Shown piece after piece: positions 8,700 through 17,182 of a stretch of DNA of 64,000 bases. This stretch comes from Sphingomonas melonis. Its GTDB lineage: Bacteria > Pseudomonadota > Alphaproteobacteria > Sphingomonadales > Sphingomonadaceae. Positions within the stretch are counted from its first letter, which is position 1. Every line of letters begins with the position of its first letter. The translations under genes and the position numbers were made by a program. The notes below the pieces were generated by a model. That model was not told where the DNA came from. It worked only from the letters and a program-made list of their open reading frames with translations, and made no database searches. Location of the stretch: the NCBI RefSeq assembly GCF_013409985.1, contig NZ_JACCBY010000001.1, positions 1,054,001-1,118,000 of the forward strand, read 5' to 3'.

Positions 8700-10028
8700 A
8701 TGTCAGTGGCTTCCGCCCATTCCGGATCGCTCGAACGCGATGCACGTGCCGTCAACACGCGGGGCGACCATGAGGTCCGCCCCGGCGAGATCGCGATCGG
8801 CGTGATCATCGGGCGCACGTCCGAATTCTTCGACTTCTTCTGCTATGCGATCGCGTCGGTCATCGTCTTCCCGGCGCTGGTCTTCCCCTATGTCGACCGG
8901 CTGACGGGGACGCTCTATTCCTTCGCGCTGTTCCCGCTGGCGTTCATCGCCCGCCCGATCGGTACGCAGATCTTCATGTGGGTCGACCGCGAACATGGCC
9001 GCGGCACCAAGCTGACCATCGCGCTGTTCCTGCTCGGCACCTCGACCGTGTCGCTCGCCTTCCTGCCCGGCTATGCCGAAGTCGGCGTGTGGTCGGCGAT
9101 CCTGCTCGCCGCCTTCCGCATCGGCCAGGGCCTCGCGCTCGGCGGCGCCTGGGACGGCCTCGCCTCGCTGCTCGCGCTCAACGCGCCGCCGGAAAAGCGC
9201 GGCTGGTATGCGATGGTGCCGCAGCTCGGCGCGCCGCTCGGCCTGATCGTGGCGAGCGCGCTGTTCGCCTTCCTGCTCGCCAACATGGAGGGCGTCGACT
9301 TCCTGTCGTGGGGCTGGCGCTATCCGTTCTTCGTCGCCTTCGCGCTCAACGTGGTGGCGCTGTTCGCGCGGCTGCGCATCGTCGTGACGCCGGAATACAG
9401 CCGCCTGTTCGAGACCCGCGAGCTGACCCCGTCGCGCGTCACCGCGACGGTGAAGGCGCAGTGGCGCAACATCGTCATCGGTGCGTTCGCGCCGCTCGCC
9501 AGCTTCGCGCTGTTCCACATGGTGACGGTGTTCCCGCTGTCGTGGATCGCGCTCTACACCAACGAGGATATCGCGCGCTTCCTGGGGATCGAGATCATCG
9601 GCGCCTTCTTCGGGCTCGGCTCGGTGGTGATCTCGGGCCTGCTCGCTGACCGCATCGGCCGGCGTTCGGTGCTCGGCTATACCGCAGCGGCGATCGCGGT
9701 GTTCAGCGGCTTCGCGCCGCAGCTGCTCGCCGGCGGCGATGCTGGCGAACTCGCCTTCATGATCGGCGGCTTCGTGCTGCTCGGCCTGTCGTTCGGCCAG
9801 TCGTCGGGCGCGGTGACCAACAATTTCCCCAAGCGTGCGCGCTACACCGGCGCGGCGTTGACCTCCGATCTGGCGTGGCTGTTCGGCGCCGGCTTCGCGC
9901 CGCTCGCCGCGCTGGTGCTGGCGAGCCAGTTCGGGCTGCTCGCGGCGGGTGGCTACCTGCTGTCGGGTGCCTTCGCCACGCTGGTCGCCCTGGGGCTCAA
10001 CAAGGAACTGGCGCGCCGGCTGGACTAA
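8700..10028 (+). CDS. MFS transporter (metabolite:H+ symporter-like)
   Basis: A 442-residue permease with about 12 helices. RPIGTQIFMWVDREHGRG resembles the loop 2-3 motif of the major facilitator superfamily, GLLADRIGRRSVLGY repeats it in the second half, and RIGQGLALGGAWDG resembles the helix 4-5 region of the MHS (metabolite:H+ symporter) family. The substrate cannot be read from sequence; carboxylates or osmolytes are common for relatives. It is divergent from cyoA, with 123-168 bases of shared upstream region, and is followed by a strong hairpin. Confidence 0.85.
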   Translation: MSVASAHSGSLERDARAVNTRGDHEVRPGEIAIGVIIGRTSEFFDFFCYAIASVIVFPALVFPYVDRLTGTLYSFALFPLAFIARPIGTQIFMWVDREHGRGTKLTIALFLLGTSTVSLAFLPGYAEVGVWSAILLAAFRIGQGLALGGAWDGLASLLALNAPPEKRGWYAMVPQLGAPLGLIVASALFAFLLANMEGVDFLSWGWRYPFFVAFALNVVALFARLRIVVTPEYSRLFETRELTPSRVTATVKAQWRNIVIGAFAPLASFALFHMVTVFPLSWIALYTNEDIARFLGIEIIGAFFGLGSVVISGLLADRIGRRSVLGYTAAAIAVFSGFAPQLLAGGDAGELAFMIGGFVLLGLSFGQSSGAVTNNFPKRARYTGAALTSDLAWLFGAGFAPLAALVLASQFGLLAAGGYLLSGAFATLVALGLNKELARRLD

Positions 10029-10082
10029 GGCCGGACCGACACTCGAAGTTTAGGGAAGACTTCTTCCCGTTAGGGCGGGCCG

Positions 10083-10109
10083 GCTTGGATTGCCCCAGGC
10101 AATCCAAGC
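10083..10109 (+). terminator. hairpin after the MFS gene
   Basis: A perfect 12-bp stem, GCTTGGATTGCC and GGCAATCCAAGC, with a three-base loop, lies 55 bases after the transporter stop. There is no clear U-run after it, so factor-independent termination is only likely, not sure; it may be an mRNA-stabilising hairpin. Confidence 0.5.
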
Positions 10110-10152
10110 ACCTGCCGAGGGCATGTGCGACTCCGCGCGCCTTGCCGGGACA

Positions 10153-10363
10153 CCTCTATCGCCTATGGCTGCGGTGAGGTTCGATCGGCTTTCTCCTCTC
10201 ATCCGTCACCCCGGACTTGTTCCGGGGTCCACCGGGCCGCGAGAGAACGGTGGCCAATCAAGCCTTTCTCCTCGCCGCAGAGTGGACCCCGGAACAAGTC
10301 CGGGGTGACGGGGTGGGATTGGAGGGCGGCGGGCTCAAACGAGCCTCCATATGCGGCAGACTT
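10153..10363. repeat. family A element (degenerate MITE-like copy)
   Basis: This ~210-bp unit aligns from end to end with the intact element at 54.75-54.96 kb: left end CTATCGCCTATGGCTGCGG, then the facing CACCCCGGACTTGTTCCGGGG / CCCCGGAACAAGTCCGGGGTG pair (10205-10309), then CCTCCATATGCGGCAGA at the right. The terminal inverted repeats have drifted. Sequence resembling the family B core (TTGCCGGGA on the left, CTGGCGGGA on the right) flanks it, as at the intact copy. With the next feature it accounts for most of the 545-bp gap after the MFS gene. Confidence 0.75.
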
Positions 10364-10385
10364 CTCTGGCGGGAGGCCCGACGCT

Positions 10386-10466
10386 GGAATGTCGAGCCGG
10401 CCTAGATCCTAGCAAAACAAAGCCTTACGGCGCTCGGGACTCCTGGGCTCCTGCTTTCGCAGGAGC
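10386..10466. repeat. family C repeat unit
   Basis: GGAATGTCGAGCCGGCCTAG followed by a hairpin GCTCCTG-CTTTCG-CAGGAGC (10447-10466). The same combination occurs as inverted arms at 17.78-18.01 kb, and the first part recurs near 49.61 kb. The remainder up to 10573 shows no gene. Confidence 0.6.
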
Positions 10467-10573
10467 ACCGGGGTCGTCTGGCAGAGGTCTCGTGAACCCG
10501 GAACGGCCCGAGGGGAGCGATCCATCGAAGCGCCCCGGCGAGCCCCTCCCGCTCCTGCGGGAAAATCCGGCTC

Positions 10574-11320
10574 CTATTTCCGGCCGAGGCCGGTCATGTC
10601 GCCGCCGGGGCCCATGCCACCGGCGGCGCCGCCGAAGCCGCCGCTGCGGCCACCCCCACCGCCGCGATGTCCGCCGCCACCGCCGTGACCGCGGCCACCG
10701 CTGCCGCCGCGGCCCATGGTCGCCGCCCGGCCGCTGACGTGCGGCAGTTCGTCCCAGCCGAGCTTGCCGTCGTGGTTCGTGTCGAGCGAGGTGAAGCGCT
10801 TGTCGGCGGCTTCGGCGAATTCGCGCGCGTCGACGCCGCGGTTGAAGTTGCGGTCGGCGGCAGTGACCGGCTCGGGAAGCTGGAAATAGCTGAACCGTGC
10901 CGCGCCGAGCTTGCCCGCGTCATAGCTGGGCGCCTTGCCGCCGTCCGGATCGGAACTGCTCGCCACGATCCCCGGCCCGCCGCTGCCCGACCGCACCTCC
11001 GGCGCCACCGTGCTTTCGTAATAGTCGATGTCGTCGGGATCGATCTCGCCGTCGTGCTTGCGGTCGAGCGTCGTGAAGAAGCGGCTGGCGTCGGCCTGGA
11101 ATTCGGCGCGTGTGACCGTGCCGTCGTGGTTGCCGTCCGCCGCGTCGAACCAGGCGCGCTCGGGATCGGGCGCGGCCTCGTCGCCATGGAAGGGCTGGCC
11201 CATCGGACTGATGAAGGTGCGGTGGTTGCCATGGGCGGGCGGCTGCTGCGCGACGGCCGGCAGCGCGACGGCCGGCAGCGCGGTGCAGGTGAGCAGGGCA
11301 GCGACGATGGTCCGATTCAT
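10574..11320 (-). CDS. secreted EF-hand domain protein
   Basis: A 248-residue protein with a signal peptide (MNRTIVAALLTCTALPAVAL). It has four EF-hand-like loops: DAADGNHDGTVTRAEF near residue 57, DRKHDGEIDPDD near 87, DRNFNRGVDAREF near 155 and DTNHDGKLGWDEL near 179. Three have the D-x-[DN]-x-[DN]-G calcium pattern; the third (DRNFNRGVD) lacks an acidic third position. The last ~55 residues are Gly/His/Arg-rich low-complexity sequence. It likely binds calcium in the periplasm or outside. The ATG at 11320 follows GGGGA; the frame upstream to 11473 runs into the divergent regulator gene. Confidence 0.85.
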   Translation of the reverse strand: MNRTIVAALLTCTALPAVALPAVAQQPPAHGNHRTFISPMGQPFHGDEAAPDPERAWFDAADGNHDGTVTRAEFQADASRFFTTLDRKHDGEIDPDDIDYYESTVAPEVRSGSGGPGIVASSSDPDGGKAPSYDAGKLGAARFSYFQLPEPVTAADRNFNRGVDAREFAEAADKRFTSLDTNHDGKLGWDELPHVSGRAATMGRGGSGGRGHGGGGGHRGGGGGRSGGFGGAAGGMGPGGDMTGLGRK

Positions 11321-11442
11321 ACTGGTTCCCCGTGTGAAGCATCCAGTGAACCAGCCCAATGTTGCGGTTGGATGTCCGTCCGTCGCGCGAGCCGGTATGA
11401 TGCGGTTATCCGGCAGAAACAATTCGGCGGCAAGGAAGGGCG

Positions 11443-12177
11443 ATGATGAGCCAACAGCATAATGCGGGGGCACCGGGGGACGAGCCGGCCGCCATCCTGG
11501 TCGTCGACGACGATCGCGAGATCCGCACCCTGCTGACCGAGAGCCTCGGTGCGCGCGGCTATCGCGTGCAGGCCGCCGCCAACACCCGCGAGATGGACGC
11601 GGTGCTGGAGCGCGAGCGGATCGATGCGGTGCTGCTCGACGTGATGATGCCGGGCGAGGACGGCATCTCCGCCTGCCGCCGCATCAGCCGCGACGGCGGC
11701 CCCACGGTCATCATGCTGAGCGCGCTCGGCGAGGAGCGCGACCGGATCGTCGGGCTGGAGATCGGCGCGAGCCACTATCTGACCAAGCCGTGCAGCGCGC
11801 GCGAGGTGATCGCGACCGTCCGCGCCGCGCTGCGCAGCCGCCAGCAGGCGGAGCCGGCCGACCGGTCGCGGCTGATGTTCGACGGCTGGACGATGGACCT
11901 GATGGCGCATGAGTTGTTCGATACGCAGGGCGTGCTGGTCGGGCTGACCGATGGCGAGTTCGCGCTGCTGCGCGTCTTTGCCGAGCGGCCGCGGCGGGTG
12001 CTGTCGCGCGAACTGCTGCTCGAGGCGGCACGCGGCCCCAATTCGGATGCCTTCGACCGCGCGATCGACGTGCAGATCAGCCGGCTGCGGCGCAAGCTGC
12101 GCAGCGGCGGCGACGACATCATCCGCACCATCCGCAACGAAGGCTATCTGTTCGTGCCCGCGGTGGTGCGCGCATGA
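11443..12177 (+). CDS. OmpR-family response regulator
   Basis: A 244-residue regulator. The receiver domain (about residues 17-130) has the acidic pair in LVVDDDREIR, phosphoacceptor Asp66 in LLDVMMPGEDG, Ser/Thr in MLSALGEE and Lys in YLTKPCS. The C-terminal winged helix (about 150-240) shows LTDGEFALLRVFAERP and DVQISRLRRKLR. It would bind DNA when phosphorylated by the kinase encoded next. AAGGAAGG precedes tandem ATGs at 11443 and 11446. Divergent from the EF-hand gene, which may be a target; that link is an inference from position. Confidence 0.93.
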   Translation: MMSQQHNAGAPGDEPAAILVVDDDREIRTLLTESLGARGYRVQAAANTREMDAVLERERIDAVLLDVMMPGEDGISACRRISRDGGPTVIMLSALGEERDRIVGLEIGASHYLTKPCSAREVIATVRAALRSRQQAEPADRSRLMFDGWTMDLMAHELFDTQGVLVGLTDGEFALLRVFAERPRRVLSRELLLEAARGPNSDAFDRAIDVQISRLRRKLRSGGDDIIRTIRNEGYLFVPAVVRA

Positions 12178-13520
12178 CCTGGCGATGGCCGGCCCGGATC
12201 GGGATCGGTTGGGTCAGCCGCTCGCTGTTCTGGCGTGTGTTCCTGGTGATGCTGCTGAGCGTCGCGGCGGTGCAGGCGCTCAACGTGGCGCTCGTCGTGT
12301 TCATCACGCCGCCGACGCCACGCATCTTCTCAGTGCCGCAGGTCGCGACCGCGCTGCGCACCGGGCGCGACGCAAGCGGCGAGGTGCTGGTGACGCGCGA
12401 GGCGAGCAATCCCGCGCCGTTCGATGCGCGCAGCATCCGTATCCGGCGGCTGATGGCGACGCAGCTCGAACTGCCGATGGACCTGGTCCACGTCCATTTC
12501 GGCGGGCCGCCGCCGATCGTCTTCGGCCAGATGCCACGGCGTGAGGGCTATCCCGAGCGCGCGCGGTCGCCCGATGCGCGCAACCAGATCCTGTTCGGCC
12601 GCTTCACGGTCGCGGTACGCCAGCCCGACGGCAGCTGGCGGATCGCGCGGGCGGCGCGCACCGGCTTCGAGAGCTGGCGGTGGCGCGCCTTCCTGTGGCT
12701 GCTCGCCGCGCTGGTCGCGATCGCGCCGTTCGCCTGGCTGCTGGCGCGGCGGCTGACCAAGCCGATCGCCGCCTTCGGGGAAGCGGCGGAGCGGTTGGGG
12801 CGCGACCCGCGCGCGGCGCCGCTGCCGCTCGGCGGGCCGGCGGAGATCGCCGACGCGGCGGCGGCGTTCAACCGGATGCAGGCGCGGCTCAACCGCTATG
12901 TCGAGGATCGCACGATGATGATTGCGGCGATCGCGCACGACCTGCGGACGCCGCTGATGCGCCTCGGCCTGCGCCTCGAACGTGCGCCCGAGCCGCTGCG
13001 CAGCGCCAGCGAGGCGGACATCCGCGACATGCAGGCGATGATCCAGGCGGCGCTCGGCTTCTTCCGCGACGGCAACCAGATCGGTGAGCGCCGCCGGCTC
13101 GACCTGCGGTCGCTGATCGAGAGTGTCACCGACGAGCTGGAGGATCGCGGCGAGCCGGTGACGCTGCACGACGGCGAGCCGCTGGTCATCGAGGGCGATG
13201 CCGCGGGGCTGAAGTCGCTGATCGCCAATCTGGTCGGCAATGCGCTGAAATATGGTGGCGATGCCGAGGTGCGGCTGAGCCGGATCGACGGCCATGCGCT
13301 GATCGAGGTGCGCGATCACGGGCCCGGCATCGCGGACGAGGATCTGCACCGCCTGTTCGAGCCGTTCTTTCGTAGCGAGCGGTCGCGCAACCGCGATACC
13401 GGCGGGATCGGGCTGGGGCTGAGCAGCGTGCGCGGGGTTGCGCGCGCGCATGGCGGCGACGCGACGATCGCCAATCATCCCGGCGGCGGCGCGGTGGCGC
13501 GGGTGACGTTGCCGGTGTGA
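12174..13520 (+). CDS. two-component sensor histidine kinase (EnvZ-like)
   Basis: A 448-residue inner-membrane kinase overlapping the regulator stop by ATGA. It has helix 1 at about residues 18-44, a periplasmic region of about 120 residues, helix 2 near 165-190, a HAMP region with RLTKPIAAFGEAAERLG, the H-box IAAIAHDLRTPLMRLGLRLE near 255, an N-box NLVGNALKYGG, and G boxes DHGPGIAD and GGIGLGLSSV. All catalytic motifs look intact. The periplasmic sensor part has no recognisable ligand fold, so the stimulus is unknown. Confidence 0.93.
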   Translation: MTWRWPARIGIGWVSRSLFWRVFLVMLLSVAAVQALNVALVVFITPPTPRIFSVPQVATALRTGRDASGEVLVTREASNPAPFDARSIRIRRLMATQLELPMDLVHVHFGGPPPIVFGQMPRREGYPERARSPDARNQILFGRFTVAVRQPDGSWRIARAARTGFESWRWRAFLWLLAALVAIAPFAWLLARRLTKPIAAFGEAAERLGRDPRAAPLPLGGPAEIADAAAAFNRMQARLNRYVEDRTMMIAAIAHDLRTPLMRLGLRLERAPEPLRSASEADIRDMQAMIQAALGFFRDGNQIGERRRLDLRSLIESVTDELEDRGEPVTLHDGEPLVIEGDAAGLKSLIANLVGNALKYGGDAEVRLSRIDGHALIEVRDHGPGIADEDLHRLFEPFFRSERSRNRDTGGIGLGLSSVRGVARAHGGDATIANHPGGGAVARVTLPV

Positions 13521-13551
13521 CGCAGCGGCCGGGGCACGTCCCCGGCCCGCA

Positions 13552-13719
13552 TCATCCCAGTTGGTCGGCGATGATCCAGCGGCGGCTGATCGCGGTGCGC
13601 ATCAGCTGCATGCCGCAGCAGACGCAGCGGGCGCGGCGGACGCCGCCGACATCGCTCTGCTTGCGGCCGGGGCGGTGGCGGGTGGCCAGGCAGGTGGCGA
13701 TCGACGGCGATGCCGGCAT
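13552..13719 (-). CDS. small Cys-containing protein, unknown function
   Basis: A 55-residue basic protein with a CVCCG motif near residue 33 and another Cys near residue 10, followed by MQLMRTAISRRWIIADQLG. The cysteine pattern hints at a metal-binding knuckle, but no family is recognised. The start at 13719 is chosen because GAAGGAG lies eight bases upstream; the longer frame from 13830 has no such site. It ends 31 bases from the sensor kinase stop, in convergent orientation. Confidence 0.55.
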   Translation of the reverse strand: MPASPSIATCLATRHRPGRKQSDVGGVRRARCVCCGMQLMRTAISRRWIIADQLG

Positions 13720-13891
13720 GGCGGAGGCTCCTTCGCCATCCGTCATCACGCCCCCATATTGCAGGCGAATGTCCGAAAGGGGCCGGAGCGGAAATATCGC
13801 GGCAATATGGCGACGGTATCGCGACGCCATCGGCGGTGTTCTCTCCCACTTTCGACCCGCCGATGCTAAGTGCTCCCCGGTGCCCGACGGT

Positions 13892-13925
13892 CGAGCTACG
13901 GGACCTCCCCCGGTCTCGTAGCTCG
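13892..13925 (-). terminator. inverted repeat just after the Gre-like gene
   Basis: CGAGCTACG (13892-13900) and CGTAGCTCG (13917-13925) form a perfect 9-bp stem with an inner GACC/GGTC pairing, one base past the stop codon of the minus-strand Gre-like gene. No U-run follows, so its role as terminator is tentative. Confidence 0.4.
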
Positions 13926-13926
13926 G

Positions 13927-14400
13927 CTATAGCGTGGGTGGATCGATCGGTTCGACCGCCAGCACCTCGATCGCGCCGTCGCGGCCGTTGAAGGCGAGCA
14001 CGTCGTCCGGCTCGGCACCGAACAGCGCATGCGCCAGCGGCGCGCCATAAGCGAGGCGATCCGCATGCGGATCGGCCTCGTCGTCGCCGACGATCGCGAT
14101 CGTCCGCGTCCGGCCCGCGAGGCGGATCGTCACCCGCGTGCCGAAGCCGGCGCTGCCGTCGGCCGGCGCGGCAGTGGGGATCGCGGTGGTGCGGCGCGTC
14201 TGCCAATAGCGCAGGTCACGGCGCAGCGCGTCGAGCGCCTCTGCATCGGCCGCGGCGATCGCCGTCTCCAATGCGGCGATCCGCTCCTCGATCAGCCGCT
14301 TGCCCGCCGCGGTGACGAGGTTGGGGGCGCTGGGAATGGGCAACTCGAACTTCGGCTCGAGATGCTCCTCGTCGCTCTCGCGGCGGAACGCGACACTCAT
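13927..14400 (-). CDS. GreA/GreB family transcription elongation factor-like protein
   Basis: A 157-residue protein. Residues about 27-75 form a coiled-coil-like helix pair (TAAGKRLIEERIAALETAI and DALRRDLRYWQTRR), and residues about 90-157 resemble the C-terminal FKBP-like domain of Gre factors: GFGTRVTIRL, TIAIVGDDEADP, IAYGAPLAHALFG-like YGAPLAHALFGAEPDD. True Gre factors rescue stalled RNA polymerase with acidic residues at the coiled-coil tip; here the tip AAADAEALD carries D and E but differs from the standard DLSEN-type loop, so activity is uncertain. The ATG at 14400 gives the standard length of about 158 residues. Confidence 0.8.
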   Translation of the reverse strand: MSVAFRRESDEEHLEPKFELPIPSAPNLVTAAGKRLIEERIAALETAIAAADAEALDALRRDLRYWQTRRTTAIPTAAPADGSAGFGTRVTIRLAGRTRTIAIVGDDEADPHADRLAYGAPLAHALFGAEPDDVLAFNGRDGAIEVLAVEPIDPPTL

Positions 14401-14500
14401 CCTGTGATCCTTTTCGTTACCGTCCCATCCTCGGACAGGGCAGATCCAGTCGCCGTTTGGCCATGGCCGATATCGTAAACGAGGCGTTAACGTCCTCGCC

Positions 14501-14668
14501 ATGACCAGACGACTCGTCCTCACCAATGAATCGGCCCGCCACCCGTTCCGGCGGTCGCTACCGCCGCCGGCGCCGGCCGTCGCGCGCAACCGCGACGATC
14601 ACGACTGGAAGCTGTTCGTGCTCAGCTTCGGGGCCTTCTTCACCTGCTTCTATACGCTGCTGTTCTAG
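14501..14668 (+). CDS. small single-pass membrane protein
   Basis: A 55-residue frame: MTRRLVLTNESARHPF, then a proline/arginine-rich linker, then DWKLFVLSFGAFFTCFYTLLF at the C-terminus, a clear single membrane helix ending at the stop codon. The frame uses GC-rich codons like its neighbours and the ATG lies just after the divergent Gre-like gene. No known family is recognised; the tail-anchored shape would place a short basic N-terminus in the cytosol. It could be non-coding, but the hydrophobic tail argues for a real peptide. Confidence 0.5.
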   Translation: MTRRLVLTNESARHPFRRSLPPPAPAVARNRDDHDWKLFVLSFGAFFTCFYTLLF

Positions 14669-14678
14669 GCGCGCCGCC

Positions 14679-15968
14679 TCAGTCGCAGGCGAGATGCAGC
14701 CGCTGGGCGATCCAGGCGGAGATCAGGCACATGCCGGCGACGAGGAACAGCATGTCGACCGGCTGCACGCCCGCCATGTTGATGCCGATCGCCGCGATCG
14801 AGCCCAGCGTCATCGCCCCCGAATTGACGACGTTGTTCGCCGCGACGGTGCGGGCGGTCTGGTCCTTTTCCACCGTGGTGGTCAGGAAGGCGTAGAGCGG
14901 CACGACGAACATGCCGCCGGTGGTGGCGATCGCCAGCAGGCAGAGCATGATCGGGATGCTGCGCGGCTGCGCGACGAATTGCGTCCAGTCGTAATATTGA
15001 CCCGCCGCCGCAGGGACCCAGTTGCGGCAGAGCAGCGAGAACACGACGACGAAGCCGCCCATCGCGATCACCGACAGCGGCGAATAGCGGGCGCTGATCC
15101 GCCCCTTCAGCATCGTGTTGATCACCACCGATCCGATCGCGACGCCGACCGAGAAGACCGCGATCGCGCCGCTCGCCACCATCTTGTCGGCGGTGAGCAC
15201 GTTCTTCACCAGCGGCGGGAAGATGATGATCAGCACCGCGCCGATCGTCCAGAAGAAGCTGATCGCGCAGATCGCCAGGAACAGCCGCGGGATGTGCATC
15301 GTCGTGCGGATGAGCCGCCACGACGAGGTGAACGGATTGTAGTTGAGCTTGAGCCGCGGCCCCTCGCGCGGGGCGGGCGGAACCTGGCGCGCGGCGAACC
15401 AGCCGATCGCGGCCACCACCAGCACGAGGATCGCCGCGCCCTCGATCGGCACATAGCCGGCGACGATCGTGCCGAGCAGGATGGCGAGATAGGTGCCCGC
15501 CTCGACAAGCCCGGTGCCGCCGAGCACGTCCTGCGCCTTGAGATGCTGCGGCAGGATGGCGTATTTGATCGGCCCGAAGAAGGTCGAATGGACGCCGAGG
15601 AACAGCACCGCGCCGAGCATCAGCCCGACGCCGAGCGTCGGCAGGCCGGCACGCGCGACCATCAGGCCGGCCGCGCCGAGCAGCATGATGCCGATTTCCG
15701 CGGTCTTGACGATGCGGATGATCCGCGCCTTGTCGTGACTGTCCGCCAATTGCCCGGCAAGCGCCGAGAACAGGAAGAAGGGCAGGATCGCGATACCCGT
15801 CGCCAGCGCGTTGAAGTTCGTCTCCATGTGCGGATCGTTGAAGATCGCATAGGTCGCGAACAGCACCATCGACGTCTTGAACAGATTGTCGTTGAAGGCG
15901 CCGAGGAACTGGGTGGTGAAAAGGGGCAGGAAGCGGCGCTGCTTCAGCAACCCCAGGGCATTCAGCAT
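14679..15968 (-). CDS. MFS transporter, LplT-like
   Basis: A 429-residue permease from the ATG at 15968 with about 12 helices. The N-terminus LLKQRRFLPLFTTQFLGAFNDNLFK is characteristic of the MFS group that includes the lysophospholipid flippase LplT. Later parts include LGVHSTFFGPIKYAILPQHL, again typical of this group. E. coli LplT imports lysophospholipids for reacylation; whether this protein does the same is not shown because no acyltransferase gene is next to it. The frame remains open to 16097 with a second ATG at 16010 (14 more residues). Confidence 0.85.
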   Translation of the reverse strand: MLNALGLLKQRRFLPLFTTQFLGAFNDNLFKTSMVLFATYAIFNDPHMETNFNALATGIAILPFFLFSALAGQLADSHDKARIIRIVKTAEIGIMLLGAAGLMVARAGLPTLGVGLMLGAVLFLGVHSTFFGPIKYAILPQHLKAQDVLGGTGLVEAGTYLAILLGTIVAGYVPIEGAAILVLVVAAIGWFAARQVPPAPREGPRLKLNYNPFTSSWRLIRTTMHIPRLFLAICAISFFWTIGAVLIIIFPPLVKNVLTADKMVASGAIAVFSVGVAIGSVVINTMLKGRISARYSPLSVIAMGGFVVVFSLLCRNWVPAAAGQYYDWTQFVAQPRSIPIMLCLLAIATTGGMFVVPLYAFLTTTVEKDQTARTVAANNVVNSGAMTLGSIAAIGINMAGVQPVDMLFLVAGMCLISAWIAQRLHLACD

Positions 15969-16126
15969 GCGATTAACGGCCTTCGATCGTGGCGGTATTG
16001 TGACGGGCATAGCCGTTTGCGGGGGGCGCGCCAACGGGGAAGGTGGAGGGCACCTGCTCCCCCCCTGCAAGGGCGGGAAGCGCATGGGGGTGGTCATATT
16101 GGCCCCGAGGTCTCCAAGCTCGCTCT

Positions 16127-16233
16127 GTCACCCCGGACTTGTTCCGGGGGTCCACTCCGCGGCTGGGAGAGAGGCTCGAAGACGACGCAATTCTCTCGCG
16201 GCTAGGTGGACCCCGGAATGCGTCCGGGGTGAC
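16127..16233. repeat. family A palindromic repeat pair
   Basis: GTCACCCCGGACTTGTTCCG ... CCCCGGAATGCGTCCGGGGTGAC, the same facing pair as at 571, in the gap between the LplT-like gene and pgsA. The 30 bases to the right (GATCAAGCCTCATCACCGC) match the reverse complement of the left flank of the 54.7-kb element, so this copy is in the opposite orientation. A partial family B stretch (CTCCCCCCCTGCAAGGGCGGG) lies on the left at about 16058-16078. Confidence 0.75.
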
Positions 16234-16354
16234 GGATCGTTCGGGGAGATCGATCAAGCCTCATCACCGCCGCCAGATTCGACGACCCTGCCCCTCCGAA
16301 ACGGAGAGAAGCATGGGGTTCCGCCCGCTCCCCCGGCGGGGTAGGAGAGCGGTG

Positions 16355-16921
16355 ATGCTGACCTTGCCCAACCTCCTGACGCTGTCGCGGATCGTCGCGG
16401 TGCCGCTGCTCGTCGCCTTCCTGTGGTGGCCGCGGTGGGAAGCGGGATTCGGGATCGCCTTCGCGCTCTACTGCCTGATGGGCATCACCGATTATTTCGA
16501 CGGTTATCTCGCCCGCGCGCAGGGCGCGGTGTCGAAGCTCGGCATGTTCCTCGATCCGATTGCCGACAAGATCATGGTCGCCGCGGTGATCCTGATGCTG
16601 GTCGGTACACGGCACGACGACAGGGCGCTGATCACCGGCGTCCATCTGATCGCCGCGCTGATCATCCTGCTGCGCGAGATCGCGGTGTCGGGCCTGCGCG
16701 AATTCCTCGCCGGTCTGCAGGTGTCGCTGCCGGTGTCGAAGCTCGCCAAGTGGAAGACGACGCTGCAGCTCGTCGCGTTCGGCGCGCTGATCCTCGCCGG
16801 CGCGCTGCCGGCGCAGGTGTGGATCAAGGTGACCGGGCTCGGCTGCCTGTGGGCGGCGGCGGTGCTCACGCTGGTGACGGGCTGGGATTACCTGCGCGTC
16901 GGCCTGAAGCATATGGACTGA
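16355..16921 (+). CDS. pgsA: CDP-diacylglycerol-glycerol-3-phosphate 3-phosphatidyltransferase
   Basis: PgsA makes phosphatidylglycerophosphate, the committed step to phosphatidylglycerol and cardiolipin, in the inner membrane. The 188-residue product has the CDP-alcohol phosphatidyltransferase motif D-G-x2-A-R-x8-G-x3-D-x3-D, seen as DYFDGYLARAQGAVSK then LGMFLDPIADK near residues 44-70, and starts MLTLPNLLTLSRIVAVPLL as usual. The ATG at 16355 has TAGGAG upstream; the open frame further left is repeat DNA. It is followed by moaD after three bases. Confidence 0.95.
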   Translation: MLTLPNLLTLSRIVAVPLLVAFLWWPRWEAGFGIAFALYCLMGITDYFDGYLARAQGAVSKLGMFLDPIADKIMVAAVILMLVGTRHDDRALITGVHLIAALIILLREIAVSGLREFLAGLQVSLPVSKLAKWKTTLQLVAFGALILAGALPAQVWIKVTGLGCLWAAAVLTLVTGWDYLRVGLKHMD

Positions 16922-16924
16922 GCG

Positions 16925-17182
16925 ATGCGACTCGAGATGCTGTATTTCGCCTGGGTGCGTGAGCGCATGGGCCGGTCGCAGGAGGTGGTCGAGGCGCCCG
17001 CGCGCGTGACGACGGTGGCGGCGCTGGTCGACTGGCTGGCGACGCGCGACGCGGTCAGCGCCGAGGCGCTCGCCGATCGCGAGCGGCTGCGCGCGGCGGT
17101 CGATCAGGCGTTCGTGACGATGGACGCGACGATCCTCGGCGCGCGCGAGGTGGCGCTGTTCCCGCCGGTGACCGGCGGATGA
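16925..17182 (+). CDS. moaD: molybdopterin synthase small subunit
   Basis: MoaD is the ubiquitin-like sulfur carrier that, as C-terminal thiocarboxylate, donates sulfur to precursor Z in molybdopterin synthesis. The 85-residue product has the right length, starts MRLEMLYFAWVRERMG and ends FPPVTGG with the essential Gly-Gly tail. It begins three bases after pgsA and overlaps moaE (ATGA), so all three genes are probably one transcript. Confidence 0.95.
   Translation: MRLEMLYFAWVRERMGRSQEVVEAPARVTTVAALVDWLATRDAVSAEALADRERLRAAVDQAFVTMDATILGAREVALFPPVTGG

Noticed and set aside
10029..10573. Possible CRISPR array among the palindromes
   Set aside because: The repeats are inverted and few, with no regular spacer series; they are family A and C elements.
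14526..16205. Long plus-strand frame opposite the LplT-like MFS gene
   Set aside because: Antisense shadow; the minus-strand protein has all MFS features.
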